In this document: in pieces, positions 14,300 to 25,700 of the stretch | Position numbering within the stretch: position 1 is the stretch's first letter | Layout of the letters: each line of letters starts with the position of its first letter | DNA from: Branchiostoma belcheri | Lineage: Eukaryota; Chordata; Leptocardii; Amphioxiformes; Branchiostomatidae | NCBI RefSeq assembly: GCF_001625305.1 | Contig: NW_017802380.1 | Location: forward strand, 1,495,740-1,559,739 | Direction: 5' to 3' | DNA length: 64,000 nucleotides | The notes under the pieces: model-generated | What the model saw: the letters and a program-made list of their open reading frames with translations, nothing else | The model's database searches: none | What the model was told of the DNA's origin: nothing | Translations under genes and position numbers: made by a program

Positions 14300-15290
14300 C
14301 ATGCCTTGGAGAGGAGGGAGATGGGGTGAAATTTGCTTGTGTAGCCAGTTTTGTTTGCTTTTTCTGGTATTTTCCAGGCTCCCAGCATCATGTGGTTTGT
14401 CGCACGGTTGTGTACACTGCATTTCCGTTGCCGGGCAACTAATGGAGAAAATTGCGGCATGTTTAGCCTGGGAGTTATCCCTGCTGGGTGGAAATGGCTT
14501 TGTTTGTTGTGGTCGCAGCCCGGGGTGAAGTAAACACCCCCTGTTTGTTTACGGTCTCGCTTCTTGCAATTAGCGTGGACGGGTGGGCGGTGTGTAAGCC
14601 TGGCTGGCACAAACAGTTGCATCTTGTTTACCCCCCTCCCCTCCCCCTCCCGGCCTGTCGGATTCGAGCGGAAAGCCTCGCGGGGTTTCCTGGCACGAGG
14701 TCAAGAGCAAGCTAGCAGAGTCTGTCCAGCCCTCCCCCGGCGATCGCAGTTTTACAACCAAGTTTACCCTCGCGTCGGGCTGTCAGGCAAAATGCAGGGA
14801 ATGCCGAGGGTTGTTTTGTCTGGTTGTGTGGGGTCGCCAGGGCCATCAGTTTTGGATCACACACAGAAAACCAGGACCAAGCCTACAAAAATAAACTGGC
14901 ATTGGCCCCGTTTTCTGTCCAAACTCAAAGCCCGGCCAGGTTTAGTGTTACGCTTGCTTGACGCTCACAGCCAAGGAATCTATATAGGCTATCTAATCGG
15001 GGACGCATCTCGAAGATACCAGACAACCACACAGAATTGTCCCATCTGGCTGGACCGCTCTGTGATTGACAGCTCTGCCAAAAGACTTTTGGCACTGGCA
15101 GCTCCTGAGTCATCTTCAGAGCCAAGTGACTGGGGAAATGACACACTTATTTGGGTGCTGATGACAGTGTAGTGTACATTTCTATCTGGGTACTTTTGGC
15201 AGCAGTCTTTGGGCCCAGGCCAAGCAAAGTCAATGCCCTGTACCTCATATTGAATCATATCAAATCTAGAGCTTCCAATGGGCAAATGAT
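14300..15290. promoter_or_regulatory. GC-rich island, possible promoter, 5' UTR exon or enhancer
   Basis: A clear compositional island with long open frames on both strands, the longest 202 codons on + (14564-15172). The products resemble no family I know and the frames overlap on opposite strands, as expected of GC-rich non-coding DNA. Confidence 0.25.
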
Positions 15291-16119
15291 TTTGCTCAAG
15301 TTTATATGTTATTTAAAAATTAAACACTAATCTTCAGAGATAGGTGGTAGGGACAAACCATTAAGGATAGAGGGAGGGACTGCTTGAATTGTTTTATATT
15401 AAAGTTGCATATGTAAGAATTGGTGGAAATAAACTCTTGCTATTCAAGAAAAATCCTCCCCTATGAATCGATAATAAAATCATGGTTTGTTATTAACAAC
15501 TTCTTTAATCACCCTGATAAGAAAAGTGGTATTTTGTTGGTCCTGGCAATAGTCAATATTGTACATAATAAACAGTATTGTACATAATTTATACATGTAC
15601 ATATACATATGTACACCATCATAGAGACCTTTGCCTAATTTTCCAACTGCAGTGTATTAAAATGAATTTAAACAGGCCATGTTGAAAACCAAGATATTAA
15701 GTTGGTATAGCCTAACGAAAAAAAATGTTAGCAATCTAAAATTAGACTTTGAGCTACATTGTAGAAACCCATCAATGACCATTGACAATGCAATTTCAAG
15801 TTCAGTTGGAGAACACTTTCTTTATTAATATCATGTAACAGTTCTTTTATCCCTTCTGAAGCTGCCATGACAGTTCCAAACTGCATGAACCCAATAGATA
15901 TCAAGGAAATGGATAAAAGTGAATTTGTTCCCCACTGTTCCATTGTCTGACAAAAATCTGTGTGTGCAGCCAAAGCGGTTTAACCCCTCGGCATTAAGTT
16001 ACAAGGACCAGAGTGTAACTTCATCTTCCAATGTCACACTTAGCACACAAGGTCAAGATTCAAGGTCATTAGTCTAAGCCTCCAGGCTTGGGTGGAGAAC
16101 CAAATTCCTCACCCCATCC

Positions 16120-16310
16120 TTGTCACTGGAGTCACTTTTTGATCGATCGCTGTTTTTGAGAAGACTCCGCTATCGCGTTTGCACAGATATGACTTTGACG
16201 CCTCTCGCAATCAATCACGCAATCACGTGTCGCTCTAATTATCGAGTATATTATGGCCCATCACTTATGGCTATTCAAAAGGCTGCTATTTGATGGATAA
16301 CTGATACTCA
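16120..16310. promoter_or_regulatory. Candidate enhancer with PBX-HOX-like motif
   Basis: Non-repetitive island carrying TTTGATGGATAACT at 16289-16302, which contains the bipartite TGATNNAT pattern used by PBX-HOX dimers. The same 14 bases recur at 18253-18266. Confidence 0.25.
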
Positions 16311-18199
16311 CAGGTGAAAATGTCAGACATTTATTGCATGTAAATTAAGTTATAATTCTATCCTATTAAGATGGGTATCTGTACCATGCAAATCAGTGTA
16401 ACAACATTACTTGAGCACGGGGTAACAATCAAAAGTGAGGTAGTGTACAAGTTGATTTTAATTTTTTCTTAAGTCGTTTGGAAGGAAGTAGCTGTAAATC
16501 TAAGGCACCTTCCATTTTCTTGTAGGCTTGAAACCAACACATTGAGGCTAGACCAGAAATTTGTGTCACCAATTTCTTTCTGTTGCAATATTTTGTGGTG
16601 ACAAGAGTCAAAATTCAATTTATTTGTTGCAAACAGTTCAAGAAAATCCTTGCCTTGTTCGTAGTTTTATCCGAATATCTAACTTTATAAGCTGTTCTGT
16701 TAGAATTTTGTTAATGGCACATACTTGTACTAGTAGTAGTAGATTTATAAAATAAGCACAGTAGAAATACAGGGTCTATTGCAAAGTGCATGTTGTTATT
16801 TATTATTTTGCCTACTGAATACATGTAAATTATAAAAAAATACGAGAACCAAGAAATGGAACTGAGGCAGCCTTGCGCCATTCCTTTTCTGTCTCGCTTC
16901 CAGTAGTTTTTCCGTCCCTGACAGGTACACAAGGTAACCGTGAACTCTAAACACCAGACTAATTAGTGTGGCACCTTTAAATCGTCTGACCTTGAATTCA
17001 AACTCCCCTTGCCTACCCCTAAGTTCCGCACAAACAACTCCTCCAAACACTCGCTGTCTAAACAGTTTCATAAAATGCAGAGGCCCAGAAATGCAACACC
17101 CGGGATTTGGCCATGTGTAAGGTAAATAAATACAGCTCTGAGCAAAGTCTGGCCTCACAAATAAACAATCCTGTAGCTTTCCCAGCTCGCTTGTGGAGGA
17201 ACAGACATGTCTGCTGCACACAGACGCTACCTTTCCCGTGAGTTTGCACGTTTTTGGACTCAATATGTCTTTTCTTTCCTCAGCATTGAGGTTGAGACGA
17301 ATTGAGCTTCATTTGGTAGTTGTTTATGCTTAATTCTTTTTAATGCAGGTGGTATAGATTCATGTATATCTGCTGTGACAAGTATGTAGGTATTATTTTC
17401 CTTTGTTGGAGATGCATGTGGGTACACACTAGCACAAAATTGTTAACTGTTGAAACTTGAAATATCTTCTTTCTTCAGTTCTTTCTTCATTAAGTATAAA
17501 AGAATTGAGGTTGATTTGGTAGTTGTTTAGACTTAATTCTTTTTGTATGCAGTTGATTTATAATTAATTTGCATGTCTGCTTTAACTGAAGTATTAGGTT
17601 TTTTATTTTCTTAAGTTGGAGATGAATGTATTTTAGCTGTTTAGAATTGAATTTGATCATTGAAGTTCTTAAGTATTACCTTTGAAATTTGGTTTGAAAG
17701 CGATTGTTTAGTCCTCGCACATGCATATGTCAATTCATTCTGTTGAAGTACATAAAATTTGTTGAAATTATGTTTTTAGAACAATTTTTAAACAAAGAAG
17801 GAAGAAGCTATTGTAGCTGTTCCACTTTAAACTTGAATTTGAGCTTTCCTGTTAGAAGTTACCGTTAAAAGGAATCAAAGTTCACTTCTCAGTGATTGTT
17901 TTGTTTAGTCGTCTAGTGTGTATATGCAGCTGGCGCGACTCAACGTTTTTGTGTAGCCAAGATATTATTTTTCGATTAGAGATAGGTGCACATGCGTAAG
18001 ATTTCAGGTGTCAAAATTCAATTCAATCTTTACTGTATGTAGTTTTAGTTGTGGATTGTTTGACTTTTGGTATGTATGTATGCAAGGAATATGCAGATGG
18101 TCTGAGTCTATTTCTGTGTCTTTGTCATTCTATGTAACTTTGTTGTTCCTGTACTTTCATTTACATGTAATTAGAGATAGATGCACAGCAGATTCAGGT

Positions 18200-18560
18200 A
18201 CCGAAGGTTGAATCCCAGCTTGCTAAGGTAGGACGGTAGCTCTCGGGTTGCGTTTGATGGATAACTTAATTACGCCACTTGTTCCAGCAGAATTAGGCTC
18301 TGCTACTTAATAACCCCTCGCCGGACAGATCATATTTCATGCGTCATATTGCAGGAGTGGGTGTGCTGTAGTGGCGGCGAAGGGGACGTAATTTTTATGT
18401 ACAGCGTTGCACGTGCTCTCCGACGCGTTCCGTCAAGAGGCCGGCACTCAGGCGAAATTGCATCACTTAAACCCACAGTGATGGAATCAGAGATGTCTGT
18501 GCGATACGGGAGACGAGGGGATGAAAACGGTGTAAAAGTCACTGAATGATGCGTAAAGGA
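18200..18560. promoter_or_regulatory. Candidate enhancer with PBX-HOX-like motif
   Basis: GC-rich, non-repetitive island with the second TTTGATGGATAACT at 18253-18266, followed by TTAATTA-type homeodomain sequence. Function is inferred from motif and composition only. Confidence 0.25.
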
Positions 18561-19551
18561 CTTCTTGTGTGGATGAAGTAATGGGTTACATTTATAAAAT
18601 CTATCTGTGTGGAAAAGTGATGCCTTGAGGAAAGACTCTACCACATATAATCTGAGGATTAGGCCACATTTTGTATTCTTGCATATAGGATTCGGAGTTC
18701 TCTGGCAACTTTTTTTAGGCTTTGCCAGAGATTGTGTCACTAGGTAGTTTGTAAACTGGGGCATGGATTCTAGACAGTTTGAATGTTTTGAAAGGTATTG
18801 AGAAGTTCCAGTGCATCACACTGTTGACCCTGTGCTTGAAACATTCGCCATGATGACAAAATCAATAAGAAAAACGTATAACCTTGTAAGGTCAGTAGAC
18901 TAACTTTCACCCCTCCACACTACAAAATGGTATAATCCAAATGGCACGATCATTCATGGAAGGGTATATTAGGTGCATTTGCTTGCAAATGTTGCGTTTG
19001 TACGGTAGTTTCCAAGTATTTTCTTGCCAACACCACTTTTTACAATGAAGTCAAAATTTTCTTTAAATCAAGTTTAAGACTATCCAATATCCAAGACTAG
19101 CAATATCTTCTATGTATTTAGGTCAATGAACTTTTATCCTATGGCTGGTTGGCTATCTTGCCAAAGGAATGACGCACTGTGAAAAGGAAAACTGCCCAAA
19201 ACGAATTTATATCCTCATTTGGAAGAAAATATAAACATGTAACCAAGCAGACAATTATTTTAATTTCCACCAGGGGTAAAATCTTCAATCTAAACACATA
19301 AACATCTCATTAGGATGTTGAGTCTGCCATTGAGTTGAAACACATGTGCCAATGTACTTCAAAAAACAAAATACATCTAAAGCCCATATTTTGCCTGCAG
19401 AAATCCTTAATTTCAAAGGTACAGTCGTTCAGTCAGTGGGGATTTTTTTAATGGTTGAAGGAGTGTTTTTCTTGTTGGTGTTTTGTGTTTGCAGTTCAAA
19501 TGATGATGATGATGATGATTGGTTAGTTCATGGGGTGTCTTTTACCTTCAT

Positions 19552-19705
19552 GGTTTATTGGAAGAAATTCAACACAATCTGACATACAAATGTAGCAGTC
19601 AGCGGACTGAATTAGTGTCAGACTTTACAGAAGGTATAAGTAAATCAATCAAGTGCATAAAATCTAATACCAGTAACACCTAAAATATACTCACACATAT
19701 TTGAA
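19552..19705 (+). repeat. Dispersed repeat (copy at 61081-61222)
   Basis: Shares 'caacacaatctgacata', 'agcagtcagcggactgaatt' and 'ataaaatctaatacca' with 61081-61222, same orientation. Confidence 0.75.
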
Positions 19706-19781
19706 TATTTAATTCCCAGATTATTATGTAGTAGAGTAGTACTGTAATAGCCTGTATTACATTGGAAATCTAGTCAGCGTA

Positions 19782-19875
19782 GGTTGACAGCACGTGGGTG
19801 GGGAAGATTGGCAGAATCATGAGAATGACAGGTCAAAAGGCCAGGCACAGGAAATAATGTGAACTTGAAGGCCAT
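19782..19875 (+). repeat. Dispersed repeat, third copy of the 578 family
   Basis: Contains 'ggttgacagcacgtgggtg', 'ggaagattggcagaa', 'gacaggtcaaaagg' and 'cacaggaaat'. Confidence 0.6.
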
Positions 19876-21132
19876 AAAAACCCAAATAAGTCTGAAATCT
19901 CTGACTTCTTGTTATTTTTTTTTCTCCAATATTATAAATTGTAGGTTGCAGATGGGTGTTTTGACTTTTGAGCTCTGGTCTGTCATTCACAATTGCAAAT
20001 TAAATTAACTTATTCAAACAAACCTGTCTATAAGGGCCAATCAAAAAACCTGTAAGAAACATGGTCTCATCGTAGTCTTTATGAAAGTTTATCACAGATC
20101 ATGGCGCTATCGGATGGATAGATCATTCCTTCAGTTGTCCAGACTGTCCAGTTCCCTGCCCCTTACCTTTACCCTGCCCACTGCACATACATGTACGGGG
20201 GCGGGTACAATTAAACGAATATCAACCCTTATGTCCAGGCCATTTACAGGTGAGTATATCTGAAGCCTCTTTGAGACTGCTTTCAGTGTGGCCACATTAC
20301 GGCGCGAAATGACTCGCAAATTGGTCACATTCTGGGGCATGTGACGGCTTTTGATGTCATCATTTGACCACTCCATGTTTAAATGGCTTTATGATATTAG
20401 AAGAAAAAGGTCAGGATTTAAGTTCAAGAAACTGAAACAAAGTTCAATCTTTGTATAACCAACAGTTACTGTTCATCAGAAAAGTCAGTGATGTATCGAA
20501 CATACATCGTATATCGTAATACAAAGAACAGGAAAAATTTTTTTTAATTTGTCAAAGATGCATTTATGTGGGATGTTATTGTTCTCTTTTGTTATCATTG
20601 AATATCTGTAAAATCCAGTTGACCCTTGACCATACAATTGTCCCCATACTAAGCTCTGTTTTAATTTCTACATTCGAAAAGATGACAAAATAGCTGTTAA
20701 TTTTCACATTCCATTATTGTACAGGAATTCTCGTCTAAGGACAGGAGGTTGATGAATATCCCACATTTTGCATAACAAGTGTGTCACGTGTGTTGTGTGA
20801 TTTTTAGTAGAAATGTACATGTATTTTTTTAGGGTTTTTCTAAATGTTAAAATCTTGGAATGTTGCGGGAACTGTTTTCAAACTGTTACTCCTTCTTTTC
20901 AACTGATATTGATGTGTTTATGACACATTTGTTTGTTTGCACCATTTTTTTATTCGTGAAAGCTCAAATCGTCTCCTTGAGAATCTTAAAGGAAGAGGTT
21001 TCGAGAATTTTTAAGACTTGGCACCGTTTCACTCTGTATATTTTTGTATCCTACAACATTCGGTTGATGAACCCAAGTTCTTGCAACAATCGCAAGTCGT
21101 GTTCTATATATATAAAAATTATCGGCTGATTA

Positions 21133-21290
21133 TTGGCGCAGAGTTTTGACCCGGACAGAAAAACGGGCATCCGCCACACGTGGGCACCTTTGCTCACCTC
21201 AACTCGCTCTCTTGTTCTAAAAATGTGACTATTGGCGTAGAGTTTTTGACCTTGAGTTGCAAACGGTAGCACGTGTAGGTACTTTTGTTT
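21133..21290 (+). repeat. Imperfect duplication, period about 100 bp
   Basis: 'attggcg(c/t)agagtttttga' occurs at 21133 and 21233, each followed by a Cys/His-like 'cacgtg' segment. Weak. Confidence 0.4.
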
Positions 21291-22299
21291 TTTGGATGGT
21301 GTACATGTAGCTCTGGCGCTGATGTCACGTTGACTATGCAGTCCTCGTGTGGTCAGAGTGGACTCAAAAGTGCGTCCGGGACACACGTTTTCAGCCGGGT
21401 GAAGACAGAGAAGTGTTTAAAGATTTGCATAGCCAGCACACGACATGAGCATAGACCCAAAAGCCAACTGAATATATATAGTAGTCGAGTATTGTCGCCT
21501 GACACAATTCAGCGAAAACTGGTCGGTACGTACGTCAGGCGTTCGGCAGGCTTTCGACAGCTCTGTATTGGTTTTCGATGGAGTACTTTGGACAGACAAA
21601 GGGGGTATTTCATCTTTTGTTTTAAATGCAGTTTGAGCTTTTACTAGAGGTTGTCATGACATTGTTACTAGGACTAGGTCATGGTCTATAATTTTATCAT
21701 GACAATTTTGCCATTTATAAGTAATTATAGGTAAGTAGCCCTGTTTTATGCTGCCAGTGTTTTAGCTTGCACAGTTTTCCTCAAAGTTGACGTTCCATAT
21801 TTTTTAGGCAAAATTACAGCTGCTGTAATCTTTGTAATGGATACCTTCCTTGTACATGTACTTTTCATTGATCTGAATGTGATGGCACAAAATGCAGTTG
21901 AGTCATCAAATGTGTAGGGAACACATTTCATTGATGTAAATGACACTCAGTATAACTTGCATAAAGAGAGTGGTTGTGCCATTTGGCTAATACAAATTTA
22001 AATTTACATACATTTTCTTTGTACATTTGTACCTGTTTAAGATTAGAGTAAAACGTCACCTGTATGGTTGTAGAGTTCTTGAAGTTAAGGTGCGACAAAA
22101 AAAGAAAATGCTATACACTTTTATCACATAATGATCGTTAGCTACCCCTCCAAATGATGTGACAGTCAGTTGAAAATCATTCTGCAGTGTAGGCTATTTT
22201 TCTGTAATTGTTGATGTTTTCAGTGGTGTTTATTTGTAACGGGTTGAACAGAGCTAAGTTAATTCAAGCTATGGACAGCTTGTTATACAAAAGGACTAT

Positions 22300-22643
22300 C
22301 AAGAATTGTTGGACACCTGCCAGATTTCCTTGGTACTGCAGTGGAGTTTTTGTTTCTCATGTTCTACTAACTTCTAGACATGCTATGGTCGTAATTTCTG
22401 ATTGGTAAAATGCATTAGTGTCCAGGAAGGAGTGGCATAGGTTTTGGTCCACTACCTACTTTCCTTGGAACTGCAGCAGAATTTTTGTTAAAGCCTTTCT
22501 CATGAATGTCATTCTCTTGTGTGCACCGTACAGGAGGCGGGGAAGAAGTGGCATAGGTTTTGGTCCCCTACCTACTTTCCTTGGAACTGCAGAGGCTTTT
22601 TTGTTAATCATAAATGTCATTCTCTTGTGTCTTCTCCGTACAG
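22300..22643 (+). mobile_element. Diverged, internally duplicated fragment of the same transposon family
   Basis: Matches the inner part of the 38906/40034 elements: 'tggtactgcag', 'ctagacatgctatggt' and 'gaagaagtg..ataggttt..ggaactgcag'. A unit of about 115 bp is repeated, each copy carrying 'gtcattctcttgtgt' and 'ccgtacaggaggc'. The last copy supplies the splice acceptor of FoxP coding exon 1. Confidence 0.6.
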
Positions 22644-22796
22644 GAGGCAGGGATGCCCAACGTTCTACAGGAAACAGCGACAAGTGAAAGCGCGCAACCG
22701 ACGAGCGGCCGGGTGGCGGGGGGAGGGGACGCGGCGACACAGAACGCACACGGCGCAACGGAAGCCGACCTGGCGGCGCACCTCCAGCAACAGCAG
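22644..22796 (+). CDS. FoxP: FoxP coding exon 1 (start codon exon)
   Basis: Acceptor ccgtacag precedes 22644, the ATG is at 22653 and the donor is CAG|gtgggt, phase 0. It encodes residues 1-48, Ala/Gly/Thr-rich and ending in a run of four Gln that opens the Gln-rich region. The ATG follows the acceptor by 9 nt, so at least one 5' UTR exon must exist upstream. The acceptor sits at the end of a tandemly duplicated transposon fragment (see findings). Confidence 0.88.
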
Positions 22797-25700
22797 GTGG
22801 GTACTTCAGAGAATCAGAAATTCTCGTGAGTTTACATTCACAAGTGATTGGTCATTAATTATCCTGATGAAGGCGACAGTGAAAATTTAAACCCTTGTGT
22901 TGGAATAAAGTTTAACATTTTACTATGATCACTACCAACACAGATGAATTTTCATGATAAAGCAATTCTGCCAAATATACATTGCAAGTTAAAAAGCAGG
23001 ACATGTATGTTTCTAGTTGGATTCGGAAGAAAGATGATGATGATGATTGGCATTATGATGATGACTGGTGTTTGGCCAATTTCAAAATTCTGACTTGATT
23101 TTGAAAGTGTCCATCAGAAACCCATGCATTGTAATTATACAGCACATGAAAAATCACAAGTGGAATCGGCGCATCAGTCTTGGTTGTGAAATGCTTCTCC
23201 AAGACTTTATCTTTCTCCAACTTCTCTAACTACATCCTCTGGAATGTGATTTGGTTATGTACAACCTTGATGTGTCATTGTTTATTTCCACTAATTTAAA
23301 CAAAATAAAACACAAGACAGGGTTGATCTTAGACAGAAACCTTTGTCTAAATAACAGGCAGTCACCTTTGCCTTACCAAAGCACCAGGAAGAGAAAACCG
23401 AGACGCTGCGTGAATTCCTCATCAGGTACAAGCAGTAAACAAAGTATCTCAAAACAAACACCCGACCCCAACTTTGTATACGCAAGGCAGCTTAATCTTA
23501 AACCTTGCTGATCTGGGAATTAGACATGTTTAGGACTTTATTAAACTTGAAGTTGACCTTGCTTGACCGCCACCAGCTGTAGAAACAACGGGTAAACTTG
23601 GGGTGCCCCGCGGGACGAAACTCAGTCCCGGAGAAATCCCTGAAAAATTCAAACAAGGATCGTTTTGGAATTTATTGTTTTGTTACTGGGTTGTTTGGCT
23701 TGGTCTCCTGGTTAGCTTGACGTTTGAAACAGTTTCCTGTGGCCCAGGTACAAAGGGGTGGTTTGGTTTTGAGCTGTGTTTTTAAATTTTACTGCTGAAA
23801 CTAAATTAAAGTGTGTGGTGCCATGCATAGATAATGTCTGGCATTATGTTTCTCATGATTACAAATACTGCCTGCACCGCAGTCAACCGCATGATGATGA
23901 TGAGATTAAACTTTGTTTCCTTTTAGACTTCCCCCAAAAAACTGTCTTCACTATTTGCATATCAATCAATAGTTCTTGCTTATAAACATGTCTTTCTTCA
24001 CATGTTCTGTAGTGTCACTGACGAAAGGTAGTGGATGCTACCTGAAATGTCTGACCGCTTCCAACATCATATAAGTTGCTTGAGTAGCTGTTTTTTTGGC
24101 ACAAATACTGTTTTGTATGCATTTTTTGGGGTATGGTATAAAAGCAGAAGATAATGTTTCTATCCTGACTGGCTAGTGTGTTGTTGTAGGCCCTGTACCA
24201 AAGCTAGGATGCAACTGACTGTAAATTCAGTTTATTTTTGAATTTACTTTTAATTTCCCAATAGTAACAGAACAAGAAGTTTTCATTCTCATTGAAACGA
24301 TTCTGTAGCACGGTTGCAATACAATGACTTCGATTAAATCATTTATTACCCAGTGTTCTGCAGAATAAGTTATGCATATTTGGTGACCTGTACCATACAT
24401 GTACGTTACGCGTGTTGAGTGGCTTGACTAGTGGACACGAGATGGAGACGTCACATGTTCGATACTCGGCTGACGTTGTGTCCTTGGGCACTTTGCATGA
24501 TTTTAACTCCCCCTACATCCTTATAAAAAGGCTATAGTACTACCTATACCTTCCTACATGTACCTACTGAATGTTTACTGTAAATCTTACAGATTGTGGC
24601 AGGGCTCTCGCCAGCTCAAAATCTTTTTCTGTCAGCCCAGGTTCATAATCGGACCTAAGGAAGGAGAATGCTCGCAATTTAGGGGAGTCCAGGGACAAAT
24701 TTTGTATTTTCAAACCTATAAAAAGACAATTTCCCACATTTTCAGACTAAGGCAAATCATGGGGTTGAACGTGGTTGTTGGCAGTCCTTTGGAAGACTTT
24801 TGCCAATTTTGTCCATCAAGGTTGACTAATTGGTTTAACAAAATTCCGTCACACGCACAGTTCCTGCAATTTTTGCTGGAAAAACTGGTGCAGGCTAGAG
24901 CCTTGGATTGTGGTACTGTACATTTGTATGTTACTATTCTGAGAGCCTGCTATGTCATGATGTACGCATATGTGTAATTTTTTTGTGCACCTCAAATTGG
25001 AGCTGTACACCAACAAGTCTATAACACTACATATACCTACCTACTTAAATCTTACAGACTGTGGTACTATATACATGTGTATGTTACTATTCTGAGAGGC
25101 TGCCATGTTATGATGTTATAGGCCCTGCACCAAGCCATCCTGCTCCAACACCAACAACAGCAGCAGGCGCTGAAAGGGGCCAAGCCTGGAGACAAGGGTG
25201 TGCCAGTCTCTGCCGCACAGATGCCACAGGTACACCTTTTCATTAATCATGGCTCAAAATACTGGAAAGATGTGCATAAGATTTTTGTGCACCTCAAATT
25301 GGAGCTGTGCACCTAATTTTTGACTGTGGTCTCATCAAAACCTACCTGCATACCAAGTGTGACAATCCATCTAAGCCCTCTTGAGTTATTGTGTTCACAC
25401 ACGCGCACAGAGACACACATGCGTGCTCATACACACACACACAAAGAAAAACCATGACCTTTCTGTTAAAGGTAATAAGAGATACAACTGTACATCATGT
25501 GTACCTGAATAAAGAGATCCTTTTTACACAACTGAGTGTTTTTCAGCCCGTGTGTCACCAAAACTTGTTGTGTAAAAGAACTCTGTTCAGTAACTTACAT
25601 GTACCAACCTCATGAAACTGTACACCTCTTTCTGCTGCAGGTATTGCTGGCTCCCCAGCAGCTGACACCTGTTCAGCTGCAGCAGATCCTGCAGCAGCAG

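Larger units (their letters stand above)
7081..22299. other. Non-coding DNA upstream of FoxP coding exon 1
   Basis: No exon supported. Candidate regulatory islands, judged by locally higher GC and low repeat content, lie at about 9300-9480, 12700-13030, 14300-15290, 16120-16310 and 18200-18560. The rest is AT-rich with dispersed repeats listed separately. If transcription starts near 6.4 kb this is a large 5' UTR intron. Confidence 0.5.

Noticed and set aside
24187..24210. Second copy of FoxP exon 2 at 24.19 kb
   Set aside because: Only the acceptor and a few codons resemble exon 2; the frame fails soon after.
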